Source: Pseudomonas flexibilis
GTDB lineage: Bacteria > Pseudomonadota > Gammaproteobacteria > Pseudomonadales > Pseudomonadaceae
Reading direction: 5' to 3'
Length of the DNA stretch: 64,000 nucleotides
Assembly (NCBI RefSeq): GCF_000802425.1
Contig: NZ_JRUD01000016.1
Span: 62,001 to 126,000, forward strand
The notes below the pieces were generated by a model. It had not been told where the DNA came from and ran no database searches. It saw only the letters and a list, made by a program, of their open reading frames with translations. Each line of letters opens with the position of its first letter. Within the stretch, counting starts at the first letter, position 1. The position numbers and the translations under genes are program-made. This document shows, one piece after another, positions 35,087 through 48,232 of this stretch.

Positions 35087-36388
35087 CTACTGTCGAGCCG
35101 GCAGCAGGCGATCAATGACCACACTGATCAGCAGCACCACCAGCACGGGCAGTACCCAGCCCATGCTTTGCGCCGCCCAGGGCAAGGTGGTGAAGAACGG
35201 GGGCACCACATCCTTGAAGGCGCTGGCCAGCAGGCCGTCCGCCAGACCGAAGACCAGGGCGACCGCCATCACCGGGCGGAACACCCGGTGCGGCTCGCGC
35301 CACAGCCTGTCGGCCAGGCTCAGCAGTACCAGCACGATGGCCAGCGGATACAGGCCCACCAGCACCGGCACCGAGATGCGAATCAGCTGGTCGAGCCCCT
35401 GGTTGGCCACCAGCAGGCTGAACAGCGTGAAGCCCACGGCCACGTTGCGATAGGACGTGTGCAGCAGCTCGCCGAAGAATTCGCCGCAGGCGGTGAGCAG
35501 GCCCACCGCGGTGGTCAGACAGGCGAGGATGATCACCGCGGCCAGCAGCAGCAGGCCGGGAGTACCGAAGGTGTGCTGCACGTAGGCAGTGAGGATCTGC
35601 CCGCCATTGCTTGCTTCACCCGCCACGCTCTGGCTGGTGGCGCCCAGGTAGAACAGCGCCAGGTAGACCAGCGCCAGGCCAACCGCGGCGATGATCACCG
35701 CAATGATGGAATAGCGGGTCACCAGACTCGGACTGGTCACACCGCGATCGCGGATCGCGGTGGCGATCACGATGCCGAACACCAGCGCGCCCAGGGCGTC
35801 CATGGTCAGGTAGCCCTGCAGGAAGCCCTGCAACAGGGGCACATCGCGGTACTCCACGGCAGTGCCCCCCACCGGGCCGGCCGGCGCGAAGATCGCGGCG
35901 GCACCCAGCAACACCAGGGCCAGCAGCAGCACCGGGGTGATGATCTTGCCAACCCGGTCGATCAACCGTCCGGGGTTGAGCACCAGGAACAGCACCAGTC
36001 CGAAGAACACCAGGGAATAGATGAACAACGCCCAGTCACTGTTACCGGTGAAGGGCGCGACACCGATCTCGAACGACACCACCGCAGTACGCGGCGTGGC
36101 GAACAGCGGCCCGATGGACAGGTAGACGGCCACGGCCAGCACGGTACCGGCTACCTTGCCAAGTGGCCCGGTCAGGCTCGGCATACCACCACCGACCCGG
36201 GCCAGGGCCACGATGGTCAGCAGCGGCAGGCCGACTCCGGTGAGCAGGAAGCCCAGTGCCACGGGCCAGATATTGTCGCCCGAGGCCATGCCGGCGCTTG
36301 CGGGGAAGATGATGTTGCCGGCGCCGAGGAACAGCGCGAAGGTCATGAAACCAAGGGCAACCAGGTCGGAACCTTTCAGACGGGTCAT
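35087..36388 (-). CDS. brnQ: Branched-chain amino acid:cation symporter (BrnQ/BraB family)
   Basis: A 433-residue LIVCS-family transporter beginning MTRLKGSDLVALGFMTFALF; GTG 36403 also opens the frame but the family start is ATG 36388. About twelve hydrophobic helices follow, with the hallmark FLGAGNIIFPASAGMASG after residue 20 and PVALGFLLTGVGLPLL in helix 2. The family imports leucine, isoleucine and valine with sodium or protons; Pseudomonas copies are called BraB or BraZ. It is separated from sucD by a terminator and 175 bp of upstream DNA, so it has its own promoter. Assignment to braB versus braZ is not possible from sequence alone here. Confidence 0.9.
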   Translation of the reverse strand: MTRLKGSDLVALGFMTFALFLGAGNIIFPASAGMASGDNIWPVALGFLLTGVGLPLLTIVALARVGGGMPSLTGPLGKVAGTVLAVAVYLSIGPLFATPRTAVVSFEIGVAPFTGNSDWALFIYSLVFFGLVLFLVLNPGRLIDRVGKIITPVLLLALVLLGAAAIFAPAGPVGGTAVEYRDVPLLQGFLQGYLTMDALGALVFGIVIATAIRDRGVTSPSLVTRYSIIAVIIAAVGLALVYLALFYLGATSQSVAGEASNGGQILTAYVQHTFGTPGLLLLAAVIILACLTTAVGLLTACGEFFGELLHTSYRNVAVGFTLFSLLVANQGLDQLIRISVPVLVGLYPLAIVLVLLSLADRLWREPHRVFRPVMAVALVFGLADGLLASAFKDVVPPFFTTLPWAAQSMGWVLPVLVVLLISVVIDRLLPARQ

Positions 36389-36563
36389 GGGAAGTAACAC
36401 CACTGCAAAAGAATGTTATGTCGTGGCTTCCCGGGGTAAGGGAAACTGGCTGCGGGCCAGAACGACGCTCTCTTTTGAAGAGGACGTTCAAAAAGATGCA
36501 AAGCCTAACGATTTACGGTCATTACTGCACCTTCTGATGGACATCCGGTGCCATGCGCAAACA

Positions 36564-36589
36564 CAAAGGCCACCTTGCGGTGGCCTTTG
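36564..36589 (-). terminator. Terminator after sucD
   Basis: A perfect 11-bp stem CAAAGGCCACC / GGTGGCCTTTG with a four-base loop, 16 bp beyond the sucD stop. On the minus strand it is followed by TGTTTG, a weak T-run. Confidence 0.82.
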
Positions 36590-36604
36590 CTTGCACGCCG
36601 GGGC

Positions 36605-37492
36605 TCAGGCCCGCTTGACCTGCCAGCCGGTGACTTCAGCCAGCGCCTTGCCGATATCGGCCAGGGAGCGCACGGTTTTCACGCCGGCGTCCTGCAGCGC
36701 GGCGAACTTCTCTTCCGCCGTGCCCTTGCCACCGGAAATGATCGCACCGGCATGGCCCATGCGCTTGCCAGGCGGCGCGGTCACGCCGGCGATGTAGGAC
36801 ACCACCGGCTTGGTGACGTTGGCCTTGATGAAGGCCGCCGCTTCCTCCTCGGCGCTGCCGCCGATCTCGCCGATCATCACGATGGCTTCGGTCTGCGGGT
36901 CTTCCTGGAACAACTTGAGGATGTCGACGAAGCTGGAACCGGGGATCGGGTCGCCGCCGATGCCCACGCAGGTGGACTGGCCGAAGCCGGCGTCGGTGGT
37001 CTGCTTCACCGCTTCATAGGTCAGGGTGCCGGAGCGGGACACGATGCCGACCTTGCCCGGCATATGGATATAGCCGGGTTGGATACCGATCTTGCACTCG
37101 CCGGGGGTGATCACGCCCGGGCAGTTCGGACCGATCAGACGCACGCCCAGCTCGTCGCACTTGATCTTCACTTCCAGCATGTCCAGGGTCGGAATGCCTT
37201 CGGTGATGCAGACGATCAGCTTGATGCCGCCGAACGCCGCTTCGAGGATGGAGTCCTTGCAGAACGGCGCCGGCACGTAGATAACGGAGGCATCCGCACC
37301 GGTGGCTTGCACGGCCTCGGCAACCGAGTTGAAGACCGGCAGGCCCAGGTGCGTGGTGCCGCCCTTGCCCGGCGTCACGCCGCCCACCATTTTCGTGCCG
37401 TATTCGATGGCCTGTTCGCTGTGGAACGTACCCTGCGAGCCGGTGAAGCCCTGGCAGATGACCTTGGTGTCCTTGTTGATCAGAATGCTCAT
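36605..37492 (-). CDS. sucD: Succinyl-CoA synthetase alpha subunit
   Basis: A 295-residue protein beginning [20 protein letters not shown]. The CoA-binding glycine loop is [10 protein letters not shown] near residue 16, and the phospho-histidine region is [20 protein letters not shown] near residue 245, with the active His in GHAGA. It catalyses, with SucC, the reversible conversion of succinyl-CoA to succinate with formation of nucleoside triphosphate. The start overlaps the end of sucC by four bases (37489-37492, ATGA), so subunits are made in equal amounts. It closes the leftward citric acid cycle operon. Confidence 0.97.
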   Translation of the reverse strand: MSILINKDTKVICQGFTGSQGTFHSEQAIEYGTKMVGGVTPGKGGTTHLGLPVFNSVAEAVQATGADASVIYVPAPFCKDSILEAAFGGIKLIVCITEGIPTLDMLEVKIKCDELGVRLIGPNCPGVITPGECKIGIQPGYIHMPGKVGIVSRSGTLTYEAVKQTTDAGFGQSTCVGIGGDPIPGSSFVDILKLFQEDPQTEAIVMIGEIGGSAEEEAAAFIKANVTKPVVSYIAGVTAPPGKRMGHAGAIISGGKGTAEEKFAALQDAGVKTVRSLADIGKALAEVTGWQVKRA

Positions 37493-38658
37493 TGGTTGCT
37501 CTCCGCAGCCTTGACCACCTGCTGGGCGGCCTCGGTCAGACTGGTTGCCGGGATGATGTTCAGGCCGCTTTCGGCCAGCATCTTGGCGCCGAGCTGGGCA
37601 TTGTTGCCCTCCAGGCGCACCACCACGGGTACCTTGACGCCGACTTCACGCACGGCGCCCATGATGCCCTCGGCAATCATGTCGCAGCGCACGATGCCGC
37701 CGAAGATGTTCACCAGCACGGCCTTCACGTTGCTGTCGGAGAGAATGATCTTGAACGCTTCGGTCACGCGTTCCTTGGTCGCGCCGCCGCCCACGTCGAG
37801 GAAGTTGGCCGGCTTGCCACCGTGCAGATTGATGATGTCCATGGTGCCCATGGCCAGGCCCGCGCCGTTAACCATGCAACCAATGTTGCCATCGAGGGCC
37901 ACGTAATTGAGCTCCCAGCGTGCCGCGTGGGCCTCGCGGGGATCATCCTGGGACGGGTCATGCATGGCGCGCAGCTTGGACTGGCGATACAGCGCGTTGC
38001 CGTCGATGTTCACCTTGGCATCCAGGCAATGCAGGTTGCCGTCCTTCTTGATGACCAGCGGATTGACTTCGAGCAGGGCCAGGTCGTAGTCCTTGAACAG
38101 GCGCGCCAGGCCCATGAAGATGTGGGTGAATTGCTTGATCTGCTCACCCTGCAGGCCCAGCTGGAACGCCAGGCTGCGGCCCTGGTAGGGCTGCGGGCCC
38201 ACCAACGGGTCGATGGTGGCCTTGAGAATCTTCTCGGGGGTATCGTGGGCGACCTTCTCGATCTCCACACCACCCTCGGTGGACGCCATGAAGACGATGC
38301 GTCGACTTGAACGATCGACCACGGCGCCGAGATACAGCTCCTTGTCGATGTCGGTGCAGGCCTCGACCAGGATCTTGCTGACCGGTTGGCCATTGGCATC
38401 GGTCTGGTACGTCACCAGGCGCTTGCCCAGCCAGTGGGTTGCGAACTCCCGCGCCTCCTCCGGATTGCGAACCAGCTTTACACCGCCGGCCTTTCCTCGC
38501 CCGCCGGCATGCACCTGGGCCTTGACGACCCATGCATCGCCACCGATCTCCTTGCAGGCTTCTGCGGCCTGTTGCGGGGTGTCTACAGCATGGCCGATGG
38601 AGACGGGCAGGCCGTATTCAGCGAAGAGCTGCTTACCCTGATACTCGTGAAGATTCAT
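37489..38658 (-). CDS. sucC: Succinyl-CoA synthetase beta subunit
   Basis: A 389-residue ATP-grasp subunit beginning [19 protein letters not shown]. Visible motifs are [20 protein letters not shown] near residue 45, [20 protein letters not shown] near 200 and [19 protein letters not shown] near 285, all standard for SucC. It binds ADP or GDP and succinate. It is preceded by a 119-bp spacer with two hairpins after lpdG, so this pair may have a different mRNA stability or its own promoter from the rest of the operon. Length matches E. coli (388). Confidence 0.97.
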   Translation of the reverse strand: MNLHEYQGKQLFAEYGLPVSIGHAVDTPQQAAEACKEIGGDAWVVKAQVHAGGRGKAGGVKLVRNPEEAREFATHWLGKRLVTYQTDANGQPVSKILVEACTDIDKELYLGAVVDRSSRRIVFMASTEGGVEIEKVAHDTPEKILKATIDPLVGPQPYQGRSLAFQLGLQGEQIKQFTHIFMGLARLFKDYDLALLEVNPLVIKKDGNLHCLDAKVNIDGNALYRQSKLRAMHDPSQDDPREAHAARWELNYVALDGNIGCMVNGAGLAMGTMDIINLHGGKPANFLDVGGGATKERVTEAFKIILSDSNVKAVLVNIFGGIVRCDMIAEGIMGAVREVGVKVPVVVRLEGNNAQLGAKMLAESGLNIIPATSLTEAAQQVVKAAESNQ

Positions 38659-38694
38659 GCTTCTCTACCGTTTCTAGTTTTTGCTATTGGCAAT

Positions 38695-38770
38695 AGGCGT
38701 GTCCTCACGGACACGCCTCCTATACGGCAGGTGAGCCCTCCCCCCTCGCAAAAGTTCAAGCCACCTGCCG
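38695..38770 (-). other. Two strong RNA hairpins in the lpdG-sucC spacer
   Basis: On the DNA, AGGCGTGTCC (38695-38704) pairs perfectly with GGACACGCCT (38709-38718) around a four-base loop, and CGGCAGGTG (38725-38733) pairs with CACCTGCCG (38762-38770) around 28 bases. Neither ends in a long T-run on the coding side (minus strand). They may be a partial terminator or an RNA-processing/stability element that separates lpdG from sucCD. Confidence 0.7.
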
Positions 38771-38777
38771 GGCTCCC

Positions 38778-41511
<2,734 letters not shown>

Positions 41512-41555
41512 GTGATGAATTCCTGTCTTTCCGATACTACGTTCGAGAACGTGGG

Positions 41556-44387
41556 TTAGATATTGAAGGCGTCATGCAGCAGTTTTTCCTGCTGCTCGGC
41601 ATGCATCGACGGGTAGCCGCAGGCCGGAGAAGCGGAGGCCTCGCGGCCGGCGTACTCCAGGAACAGGCCCTTCTGATGCGCGCTGGCGACACGACGCATG
41701 TGGTGCTGCGAGCAGTACCAGGCGCCCTGGTTCATCGGTTCTTCCTGACACCAGATCACCTTCTTGAGGTTCTTGTAGGGCGCGATGATCTCGGCCAGAT
41801 CCTCTTCCGGGAACGGGTACAGCTGCTCGATGCGCACGATGATGGTGTCGTCGCGGCCTTCGTTGCGGCGCTTGGTCAGCAGGTCGTAATAGACCTTGCC
41901 CGAACACATGATCAGGCGCTCGACCTTGGCCGGATCGACGGCGTCCACTTCCGGGATCACGGTCTGGAAGGAGCCTTCGGCCAGATCTTCCAGGGTCGAG
42001 ATGGCCAGCGGGTGGCGCAGCAGCGACTTGGGCGTCAGGGCAATCAGCGGCTTGCGCAGCGGGCGAACCACCTGGCGACGCAGCATGTGGTAGACCTGTG
42101 CCGGGGTGGTCGGCACGCAGACCTGGATGTTGTGCTCGGCGCACAGCTGCAGGTAACGCTCCAGACGCGCGGAGCTGTGCTCCGGACCCTGGCCTTCATA
42201 ACCGTGCGGCAGCAGGACGGTCAGACCGCACAGGCGGCCCCACTTGGTCTCGCCGCTGGAAATGAACTGGTCGAACACTACCTGGGCACCGTTGGCGAAG
42301 TCGCCGAACTGGGCTTCCCAGATCACCAGCGCGTTGGGCGTGGTGGTGGCATAGCCGTATTCGAAGGCCAGGACAGCTTCCTCCGACAGGAAGGAGTCGT
42401 ACAGGTCGAAACGCGGCTGACCCTCGAACAGGTTCTTCAGCGGGATGTAAGTGGTTGCGTCCTTCTGGCTGTGCAGCGCGGCATGGCGATGCGAGAAGGT
42501 GCCGCGGCCGACGTCCTGGCCGGTCATGCGCACCGGGTGGCCGTCATGCAGCAGCGTGGCGTAGGCCAGGGTTTCCGCATAGCCCCAGTTGATCGGCATG
42601 GCGCCGGCGGTCATCTTCTGGCGGTCTTCGTAGACCTTGCCAACCTGGCGCTGTACCACGAAGCCTTCCGGAATGCGGGTCAGGCCAGCGGCAATCTCGC
42701 GCAGCTTGTCCAGCGGTACACGGGTATCGTGGCGAGCGGTCCAGGCATGGCCCAGGTAGGGAGTCCAGTCCACGAACAGGTCGGGGTTCGGCTCCTTGAC
42801 CAGGCTCTTCACCACGTGCTGGCCATTGTCCAGGGCGGTGCGGTACTCGTCGATCTTGGCCTGCACGTCTTCGTTGGTTTGTGCACCGGCCTTGATCAGG
42901 GCATCGGCATACAGCTCACGGGTGGTGCGCTGCTTGGCAATCTGCTGGTACATCAGCGGCTGGGTGCCGCTCGGCTCGTCGGCCTCGTTGTGGCCACGAC
43001 GGCGATAGCAGACCAGGTCGAGCACCACGTCACGCTTGAACTGCATGCGGTAGTCGACGGCCAGCTGGGTGACGAACAGGACGGCTTCCGGATCATCGCC
43101 GTTCACGTGCAGGATCGGCGCCTCGATCATCTTGGCCACGTCGGTAGCGTACTCGGTGGAGCGCGCATCCTGCGGGTTGCTGGTGGTGAAGCCGACCTGG
43201 TTGTTGATGACGATGTGGATGGTACCGCCAGTCTTGAAGCCGCGGATCTGCGACATCTGGAAGGTTTCCATCACCACGCCCTGGCCGGCGAAGGCCGCGT
43301 CACCGTGGATGGAGACCGGGAGAACCTTGTCGCCATTCGGATCGAGACGACGGTCCTGGCGGGCACGCACGGAGCCCTCGACCACCGGGGAGACGATTTC
43401 CAGGTGCGACGGGTTGAAGGCCATGGCCAGGTGCAGTTCGCCACCCGGGGTGGTGACGTTGGACGAGAAGCCCTGATGGTACTTCACGTCGCCGGAGGAC
43501 AGACCCTCGACTTTCTTGCCTTCGAACTCGTCGAACAGGTCGCGCGGGTTCTTGCCGAAGGTGTTCACCAGCATGTTCAGACGGCCGCGGTGGGCCATGC
43601 CGATGACGATTTCCTTCATGCCGTAGGAGCCGGAACGCTGGATGATCTCGTCGACCATCGGGATCAGGCTTTCGCCGCCTTCCAGGCCGAAGCGCTTGGT
43701 GCCCGGGTACTTGGTGCCCAGGTACTTCTCCAGGCCTTCGGCTGCAGTCAGGCGCTCCAACAGATGAGCCTGCGCATCACGCGAGTAGGTGGGGCGACCA
43801 CGCACGCTCTCCAGACGCTGGGCGAACCACTTGCGCTGCTCGGAGTCAGTGATGTGGTTGAACTCGGCGCCGATGGTGCGGCAATAGGTATCTTGCAGGG
43901 ACTGGACAATCTCGCGCAGAGTTGCCGCTTCCTTGCCAATGAACAGCTCGCCCGTCTGGAAGGTGGTATCCAGATCGGCGTCGGTCAGCCCGTAGTTCTG
44001 AATGGTGAGATCGGCCGGCACCTGGCGCTGCCACAGACCCAGCGGGTCGAGCTTGGCGGCCTGATGGCCACGGGCGCGGAAGGCCTGGATCAGGCGCAAT
44101 ACCTGGACTTGCTTCTTCTCGTACTCGCTGCTCACGCTGGCGGCAGAAGCTGGCTGCGCGCGGCGCTGGTTCTTGGCAAGCAGGACGAAGTGATCGCGAA
44201 TGGGCGAATGCGGAACGTCAGTCGTGTTGCCGCCATCGTTAGGCAGCTTCTGGAAATAGGTGCGCCACTCTTCGGGCACAGCGTTGGGGTCGTGCAGATA
44301 GAGCTCATACAGCTCCTCGACATAGGCAGCGTTACCACCGGAAAGGTGGGCACTGTTCCACATGCGCTGCATTACGCTTTCTTGCAT
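41556..44387 (-). CDS. sucA: 2-oxoglutarate dehydrogenase E1
   Basis: A 943-residue thiamine-diphosphate enzyme. The N-terminus [20 protein letters not shown] and [20 protein letters not shown] are the family's; the thiamine-binding region includes [15 protein letters not shown] and [20 protein letters not shown] (diphosphate/metal site), and the second half has [20 protein letters not shown]. The length equals the P. aeruginosa protein. It decarboxylates 2-oxoglutarate and succinylates the lipoyl group of SucB. The ribosome site is GAGGGTGACCAAGC. A 243-bp spacer with two hairpins separates it from sdhB. Confidence 0.97.
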   Translation of the reverse strand: MQESVMQRMWNSAHLSGGNAAYVEELYELYLHDPNAVPEEWRTYFQKLPNDGGNTTDVPHSPIRDHFVLLAKNQRRAQPASAASVSSEYEKKQVQVLRLIQAFRARGHQAAKLDPLGLWQRQVPADLTIQNYGLTDADLDTTFQTGELFIGKEAATLREIVQSLQDTYCRTIGAEFNHITDSEQRKWFAQRLESVRGRPTYSRDAQAHLLERLTAAEGLEKYLGTKYPGTKRFGLEGGESLIPMVDEIIQRSGSYGMKEIVIGMAHRGRLNMLVNTFGKNPRDLFDEFEGKKVEGLSSGDVKYHQGFSSNVTTPGGELHLAMAFNPSHLEIVSPVVEGSVRARQDRRLDPNGDKVLPVSIHGDAAFAGQGVVMETFQMSQIRGFKTGGTIHIVINNQVGFTTSNPQDARSTEYATDVAKMIEAPILHVNGDDPEAVLFVTQLAVDYRMQFKRDVVLDLVCYRRRGHNEADEPSGTQPLMYQQIAKQRTTRELYADALIKAGAQTNEDVQAKIDEYRTALDNGQHVVKSLVKEPNPDLFVDWTPYLGHAWTARHDTRVPLDKLREIAAGLTRIPEGFVVQRQVGKVYEDRQKMTAGAMPINWGYAETLAYATLLHDGHPVRMTGQDVGRGTFSHRHAALHSQKDATTYIPLKNLFEGQPRFDLYDSFLSEEAVLAFEYGYATTTPNALVIWEAQFGDFANGAQVVFDQFISSGETKWGRLCGLTVLLPHGYEGQGPEHSSARLERYLQLCAEHNIQVCVPTTPAQVYHMLRRQVVRPLRKPLIALTPKSLLRHPLAISTLEDLAEGSFQTVIPEVDAVDPAKVERLIMCSGKVYYDLLTKRRNEGRDDTIIVRIEQLYPFPEEDLAEIIAPYKNLKKVIWCQEEPMNQGAWYCSQHHMRRVASAHQKGLFLEYAGREASASPACGYPSMHAEQQEKLLHDAFNI

Positions 44388-44534
44388 GCTTGGTCACCCT
44401 CGATAAGGGAACACCATCGGCGTGGAAACCGCAGCACGGCGTGCCTGAGCAACTGGTTAAGCCACTACGGGACCCCGCAGATAGACCGGGTTTTTACCGG
44501 ATGCCCCTGATAGCCATCATTTACTTTTCAGGAA

Positions 44535-44601
44535 GGGTCCAGTGCTTTGTGAGCTCCGGACCCGCTTAAAACTACGCTGCCGGGGTTAGCCGACAGCGTA
44601 G
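44535..44601 (-). terminator. Hairpins between sdhB and sucA, likely partial terminator
   Basis: Reading leftward after sdhB, CTACGCTG and CAGCGTAG (44594-44601 and 44572-44579) form an 8-bp stem followed by TTTTAAG on the minus strand, the layout of an intrinsic terminator. Just beyond it, GGGTCC (44535-44540) pairs with GGACCC (44558-44563). The element would lower transcription into sucA without necessarily stopping it. The rest of the 243-bp spacer (44388-44630) holds no gene. Confidence 0.65.
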
Positions 44602-44630
44602 AGGTACAGCCTGGGTACGATCCCGAGGGA

Positions 44631-45350
44631 TCAGGTACCGCTTTGCAGCAGCATGTTACGGATGTGACCGATGGCCTTGGTCGGGTTCAGACCCTTGGGA
44701 CATACGTTCACGCAGTTCATGATGCCGCGGCAACGGAAGACGCTGAACGGGTCATCCATGGCCGCCAGACGCTGTTCGGTCATCGTGTCACGGCTATCGG
44801 CCAGGAAACGATAGGCCTGCAGCAGCGCGGCCGGGCCCAGGAACTTGTCCGGGTTCCACCAGAAGGACGGGCAGCTGGTCGAGCAGCACGCGCACAGAAT
44901 GCATTCGTACAAGCCATCCAGCTTCTCGCGGTCTTCCGGGCTCTGCAGACGTTCGATGGCCGGAGCCGGCGTGTTGTTCTGCAGGTACGGCTGCACCTTC
45001 TCGTATTGCTTGTAGAAGATGCTCATATCGACGGCCAGGTCACGGATGACCGGCAGACCCGGCAGCGGGCGGATCACCAGCTTGCCGTTCTTCACCACGC
45101 TGGACAGCGGGGTGATACAGGCCAGGCCGTTCTTGCCGCTGATGTTCATGCCGTCGGAACCGCAAACGCCTTCACGGCAGGAGCGACGGTAGGAAAAACC
45201 TTCGTCCTGTTCCTTGATCAGCGCCAGCACGTCCAGGACCATCAGATCCTTGCCGTCGATCTCGACGTTGAAGTCCTGCATGTAGGGAGACGCATCGCGC
45301 TCCGGGTTGTAGCGGTAAACGCTTACTTGCAAAGTCTTGGGCAGAGACAT
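44631..45350 (-). CDS. sdhB: Succinate dehydrogenase iron-sulfur subunit
   Basis: A 239-residue protein with all three iron-sulfur centres: the [2Fe-2S] set CREGVCGSDGMNISGKNGLAC near residue 60-80 (read in its two halves), the [4Fe-4S] set CILCACCSTSC near 155 and the [3Fe-4S] set CRGIMNCVNVCPKGLNP near 210. SCPSFWWNPDKFLGP is the quinone-side segment. The start MSLPKTLQVSVYRYN follows AGGGTGATGTG; P. aeruginosa proteins begin a few residues later, so the first four residues are uncertain. SdhB carries electrons from SdhA to quinone. sdhA ends 11 bp upstream. Confidence 0.97.
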   Translation of the reverse strand: MSLPKTLQVSVYRYNPERDASPYMQDFNVEIDGKDLMVLDVLALIKEQDEGFSYRRSCREGVCGSDGMNISGKNGLACITPLSSVVKNGKLVIRPLPGLPVIRDLAVDMSIFYKQYEKVQPYLQNNTPAPAIERLQSPEDREKLDGLYECILCACCSTSCPSFWWNPDKFLGPAALLQAYRFLADSRDTMTEQRLAAMDDPFSVFRCRGIMNCVNVCPKGLNPTKAIGHIRNMLLQSGT

Positions 45351-45361
45351 TCACATCACCC

Positions 45362-47134
45362 TTAGTAAGTACGTACTTTCGGCTCGAACGCCGGCACAGT
45401 CTTCGGTGCGAAGTTGACGGCGCGCTTGGCGACGCGTTTTTCGCCCGGGAAGTACAGGGTATGGCACAGCCAGTTCTGGTCGTCGCGCTCTTCGTAGTCT
45501 TCGCGGGCGTGGGCACCACGGGACTCGGTACGGGTATCGGCAGCGATGGCGGTTGCTTCAGCCACTTCGAGCAGGTTCTGCAGCTCGAGCGCTTCGATGC
45601 GCGCAGTGTTGAAGGCCTGGCTCTTGTCGTTGATCTTGACGGTGGCGATGCGCTCGCGCAGCTCGGCCAGCTGGGCGATGCCCTTCTTCATGTATTCGCC
45701 GGTACGGAATACACCGAAGTAGTTCTGCATGCAGCTCTGCAGCTCGCGCTTGAGCGGGGCCACTTCCTCACCGGAGGTACGCTCATTGACGCCGGCCAGA
45801 CGCTTCAGGGAAGCCTCGATGTCGGTCTCGCTGGCGCTGCGCGCCTCGACACCTTCCTTCAGCGCCTTCTCCAGGTGCAGACCAGCGGCACGACCGAACA
45901 CCACCAGGTCGAGCAGCGAGTTGCCGCCCAGTCGGTTGGCACCGTGTACGGATACGCACGCCACTTCACCCACAGCGAACAGGCCTTCGACGATCTTGTC
46001 GTTGCCGTTGGCGTCCTGGGTGATGGCCTGGCCATGAATGTTGGTGGCAATGCCGCCCATCATGTAGTGGCAGGTCGGGATAACCGGAATCGGCGCAACA
46101 ACCGGGTCGACATGCGCGAAGGTCTTGGACAGTTCGCAGATACCCGGCAGGCGGCTGTGCAGCACGTCCTCGCCCAGGTGGTCCAGCTTCAGCAGCACGT
46201 GATCCTTGTTCGGACCAACACCGTTGCCGGCGATGACTTCCTTGACCATGGAACGGGCGACCACGTCGCGACCTGCCAGGTCCTTGGCGTTCGGAGCATA
46301 ACGCTCCATGAAGCGCTCGCCGTGGGCGTTGATCAGGTAGCCACCCTCGCCACGGCAACCTTCGGTCACCAGCACGCCGGCACCGGCGATACCGGTCGGG
46401 TGGAACTGCCACATTTCGATGTCCTGGACCGGCACACCAGCACGCAGGGCCATGCCCACGCCGTCGCCGGTGTTGATCAGGGCGTTGGTGGTGGACGCAT
46501 AGATGCGGCCGGCGCCACCAGTAGCCAGGACCACGGCCTTGGAGCGGATGTAGACGGTTTCGCCAGTCTCGATGCAGATGGCGATGATGCCGACGATGGC
46601 GCCGTCCTGGTTCTTCACCAGGTCCACGGCGTACCACTCGTTCAGGAACGAGGTACCGTTCTTCAGGTTGGCCTGGTACAGGGTGTGCAGCAGGGCGTGA
46701 CCGGTACGGTCAGCCGCGGCACAGGTACGAGCTGCCTGACCACCCTTGCCGAAGTCCTTGGACTGGCCGCCGAACGGGCGCTGGTAGATGCGCCCCTGCT
46801 CGGTGCGGGAGAACGGCAGACCCATGTGCTCGAGCTCGAACACGGCCTCCGGCCCCACGGAACACATGTACTCGATCGCGTCCTGGTCACCGATGTAGTC
46901 GGAGCCCTTGACGGTGTCGTACATGTGCCAGCGCCAATCGTCGTTCGGGTCGGCCGAAGCGATGGCGCAGGTGATGCCGCCCTGGGCGGACACGGTGTGC
47001 GAACGGGTCGGGAAGACCTTGGTCACCACGGCAGTCTTGTGACCACCCTGGGCCAGTTGCAGCGCGGCGCGCATGCCGGCGCCACCGCCACCGACGATGA
47101 TGGCGTCGAAGGAAAGAGTGCGAATGCTAGACAT
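45362..47134 (-). CDS. sdhA: Succinate dehydrogenase flavoprotein subunit
   Basis: A 590-residue flavoprotein. The FAD loop is [19 protein letters not shown]; the histidine covalently bound to FAD is in [13 protein letters not shown] near residue 45; the active-site region is [21 protein letters not shown] near 265-290 and [10 protein letters not shown] near 355. The C-terminal [21 protein letters not shown] and [14 protein letters not shown] are standard. It oxidises succinate to fumarate on the cytoplasmic face of the membrane. Four bases separate it from sdhD. Length matches the Pseudomonas enzyme. Confidence 0.98.
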   Translation of the reverse strand: MSSIRTLSFDAIIVGGGGAGMRAALQLAQGGHKTAVVTKVFPTRSHTVSAQGGITCAIASADPNDDWRWHMYDTVKGSDYIGDQDAIEYMCSVGPEAVFELEHMGLPFSRTEQGRIYQRPFGGQSKDFGKGGQAARTCAAADRTGHALLHTLYQANLKNGTSFLNEWYAVDLVKNQDGAIVGIIAICIETGETVYIRSKAVVLATGGAGRIYASTTNALINTGDGVGMALRAGVPVQDIEMWQFHPTGIAGAGVLVTEGCRGEGGYLINAHGERFMERYAPNAKDLAGRDVVARSMVKEVIAGNGVGPNKDHVLLKLDHLGEDVLHSRLPGICELSKTFAHVDPVVAPIPVIPTCHYMMGGIATNIHGQAITQDANGNDKIVEGLFAVGEVACVSVHGANRLGGNSLLDLVVFGRAAGLHLEKALKEGVEARSASETDIEASLKRLAGVNERTSGEEVAPLKRELQSCMQNYFGVFRTGEYMKKGIAQLAELRERIATVKINDKSQAFNTARIEALELQNLLEVAEATAIAADTRTESRGAHAREDYEERDDQNWLCHTLYFPGEKRVAKRAVNFAPKTVPAFEPKVRTY

Positions 47135-47137
47135 GGA

Positions 47138-47506
47138 TCAGATACCCCACAGAATCTGCACGCCCCAGACGAACAGCACAAACTGCAGCACGCCGCAGGC
47201 CGCCTGGAAGAAGAAGCGCAACACGGTTGCCCAACGACCGAAAGCCATCGGCGTCAGGTAGTCAGTCGAGATGGTCCACATGCCGACCCAGGCATGCACC
47301 ACCGTCGCCAGCAGCGCCAGCAGACTGAAGATGCGCATCGCATTGTGGGAGAACAGACCATGCCAGTCGGCGTAGGTCAGGCCTGGATTGAGCAGCACGA
47401 AGCCGAGCAGAAAAATGAAATACGCAGCCAGCACGACCGCGGAGACGCGCTGAGCCATCCAGTCATAGAGGCCGGAGCGCGAAAAGTTAGTGACGTTGGT
47501 TACCAT
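47138..47506 (-). CDS. sdhD: Succinate dehydrogenase membrane anchor SdhD
   Basis: A 122-residue protein starting MVTNVTNFSRSGLYDWMAQR at 47506 and overlapping the sdhC end by seven bases. Three helices: WMAQRVSAVVLAAYFIFLLG, MRIFSLLALLATVVHAWVG and FFFQAACGVLQFVLFVWGV. The haem-ligand histidine lies in VVHAWVGMW and the quinone-site Tyr/Asp in TDYL. It anchors SdhAB with SdhC. The length equals the P. aeruginosa SdhD. Confidence 0.95.
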   Translation of the reverse strand: MVTNVTNFSRSGLYDWMAQRVSAVVLAAYFIFLLGFVLLNPGLTYADWHGLFSHNAMRIFSLLALLATVVHAWVGMWTISTDYLTPMAFGRWATVLRFFFQAACGVLQFVLFVWGVQILWGI

Positions 47507-47874
47507 ACCCACACCCCAGCCAGGACAATCAATACTACGGCAACGGCAATGACGATCTTCGAGCCGAGCTTGCCGCCCTCCAGCGTCTCACCGACGCCGG
47601 CATCCATGAACAGGTGGCGAATCCCGGCCACCAGGTGGTACAGCAGAGCGGACAGCAGACCCCAGATCACCAGCTTTGCCAGCGGACTGGCCAGGCACGC
47701 CTTCAGCTCTTCGAAGCTCTCCTCGGACGCCAGGGACATATCGAGCCCGTAAAGGAGCACGACGAGCCCGAGGAACAGGATCACGCCGGAGATGCGGTGA
47801 AGGATGGACGTGTAAGCGGTGACAGGGAGCTTGATAGTCCTAAGGTCTAGGTTTACTGGTCGTTGGCTATTCAC
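47500..47874 (-). CDS. sdhC: Succinate dehydrogenase cytochrome b556 subunit
   Basis: A 124-residue membrane subunit beginning, with a GTG start, MNSQRPVNLDLRTIKLPVT. The SILHRISGVILFLGLVVLLY motif supplies the quinone-site Ser/Arg, and the haem b ligand histidine is in LLYHLVAGIRHLFMD. Three helices are visible. It is the first gene of the sdhCDAB-sucAB-lpdG-sucCD run and is divergent from gltA. A sigma-70-type promoter is readable about 135 bp upstream. Ribosome site AAGAAGCC is weak, in keeping with a GTG start. Confidence 0.95.
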   Translation of the reverse strand: MNSQRPVNLDLRTIKLPVTAYTSILHRISGVILFLGLVVLLYGLDMSLASEESFEELKACLASPLAKLVIWGLLSALLYHLVAGIRHLFMDAGVGETLEGGKLGSKIVIAVAVVLIVLAGVWVW

Positions 47875-48003
47875 GGCTTCTTTTCACACTTTGAGCCCCA
47901 GGAAGCAGGGCGTTGTTGTTGGGAAGTGCACTGGTCAGGTACCCACCCACATGGAGTGCAACCGCCAAAACACAGGCGCTATGCCCATGACGGCCGGCTA
48001 CGG

Positions 48004-48032
48004 AGTATAGACAGTTAGCCCACTAATGACAA
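48004..48032 (-). promoter_or_regulatory. Sigma-70 promoter for sdhC
   Basis: On the minus strand TTGTCA (48032-48027) and TATACT (48009-48004) are 17 bp apart, close to consensus. The untranslated leader would be about 125 bases. The whole divergent region 47875-48232 (358 bp) contains no gene; apart from this promoter, the gltA promoter and a CAACGCGACGCG-like GC stretch, I see no further sites. Confidence 0.7.
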
Positions 48033-48146
48033 CGCGACGCGCCGCCACTAAAGGCGAATGGCTAGCCCCAAAAGAATGCCGTAAAAAGTCCACCCTGCCC
48101 CCATGAAAGACGCCGGAACCCCTTCATTTTTCAGGGGTTACGCAAA

Positions 48147-48174
48147 TTGACATTCAAGTTTATCGCTCTATAGT
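48147..48174 (+). promoter_or_regulatory. Sigma-70 promoter for gltA
   Basis: TTGACA (48147-48152, perfect -35) and TATAGT (48169-48174) are 16 bp apart. The transcript start would fall near 48181, giving a leader of about 50 bases before the gltA start. Confidence 0.75.
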
Positions 48175-48232
48175 GATGCCGGCCCTGCATGGGGGGCTGC
48201 TGATGATTCCAAGCATAACCAGGAGGCCACTC

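Noticed and set aside
35168-36397. Plus-strand frame opposite brnQ
   Set aside because: Gln/His/Arg-rich antisense product; brnQ on the other strand is complete with all helices.
41574-44510. Long plus-strand open frame (978 residues) opposite sucA
   Set aside because: It is the reverse complement of a gene with strong codon bias; high GC creates such open frames. The protein is low-complexity, rich in His, Gln and Arg, and no family motif is visible.
45461-47752. Plus-strand open frame (763 residues) spanning sdhA and sdhC/D
   Set aside because: It crosses three verified minus-strand genes and has the composition of antisense high-GC DNA.
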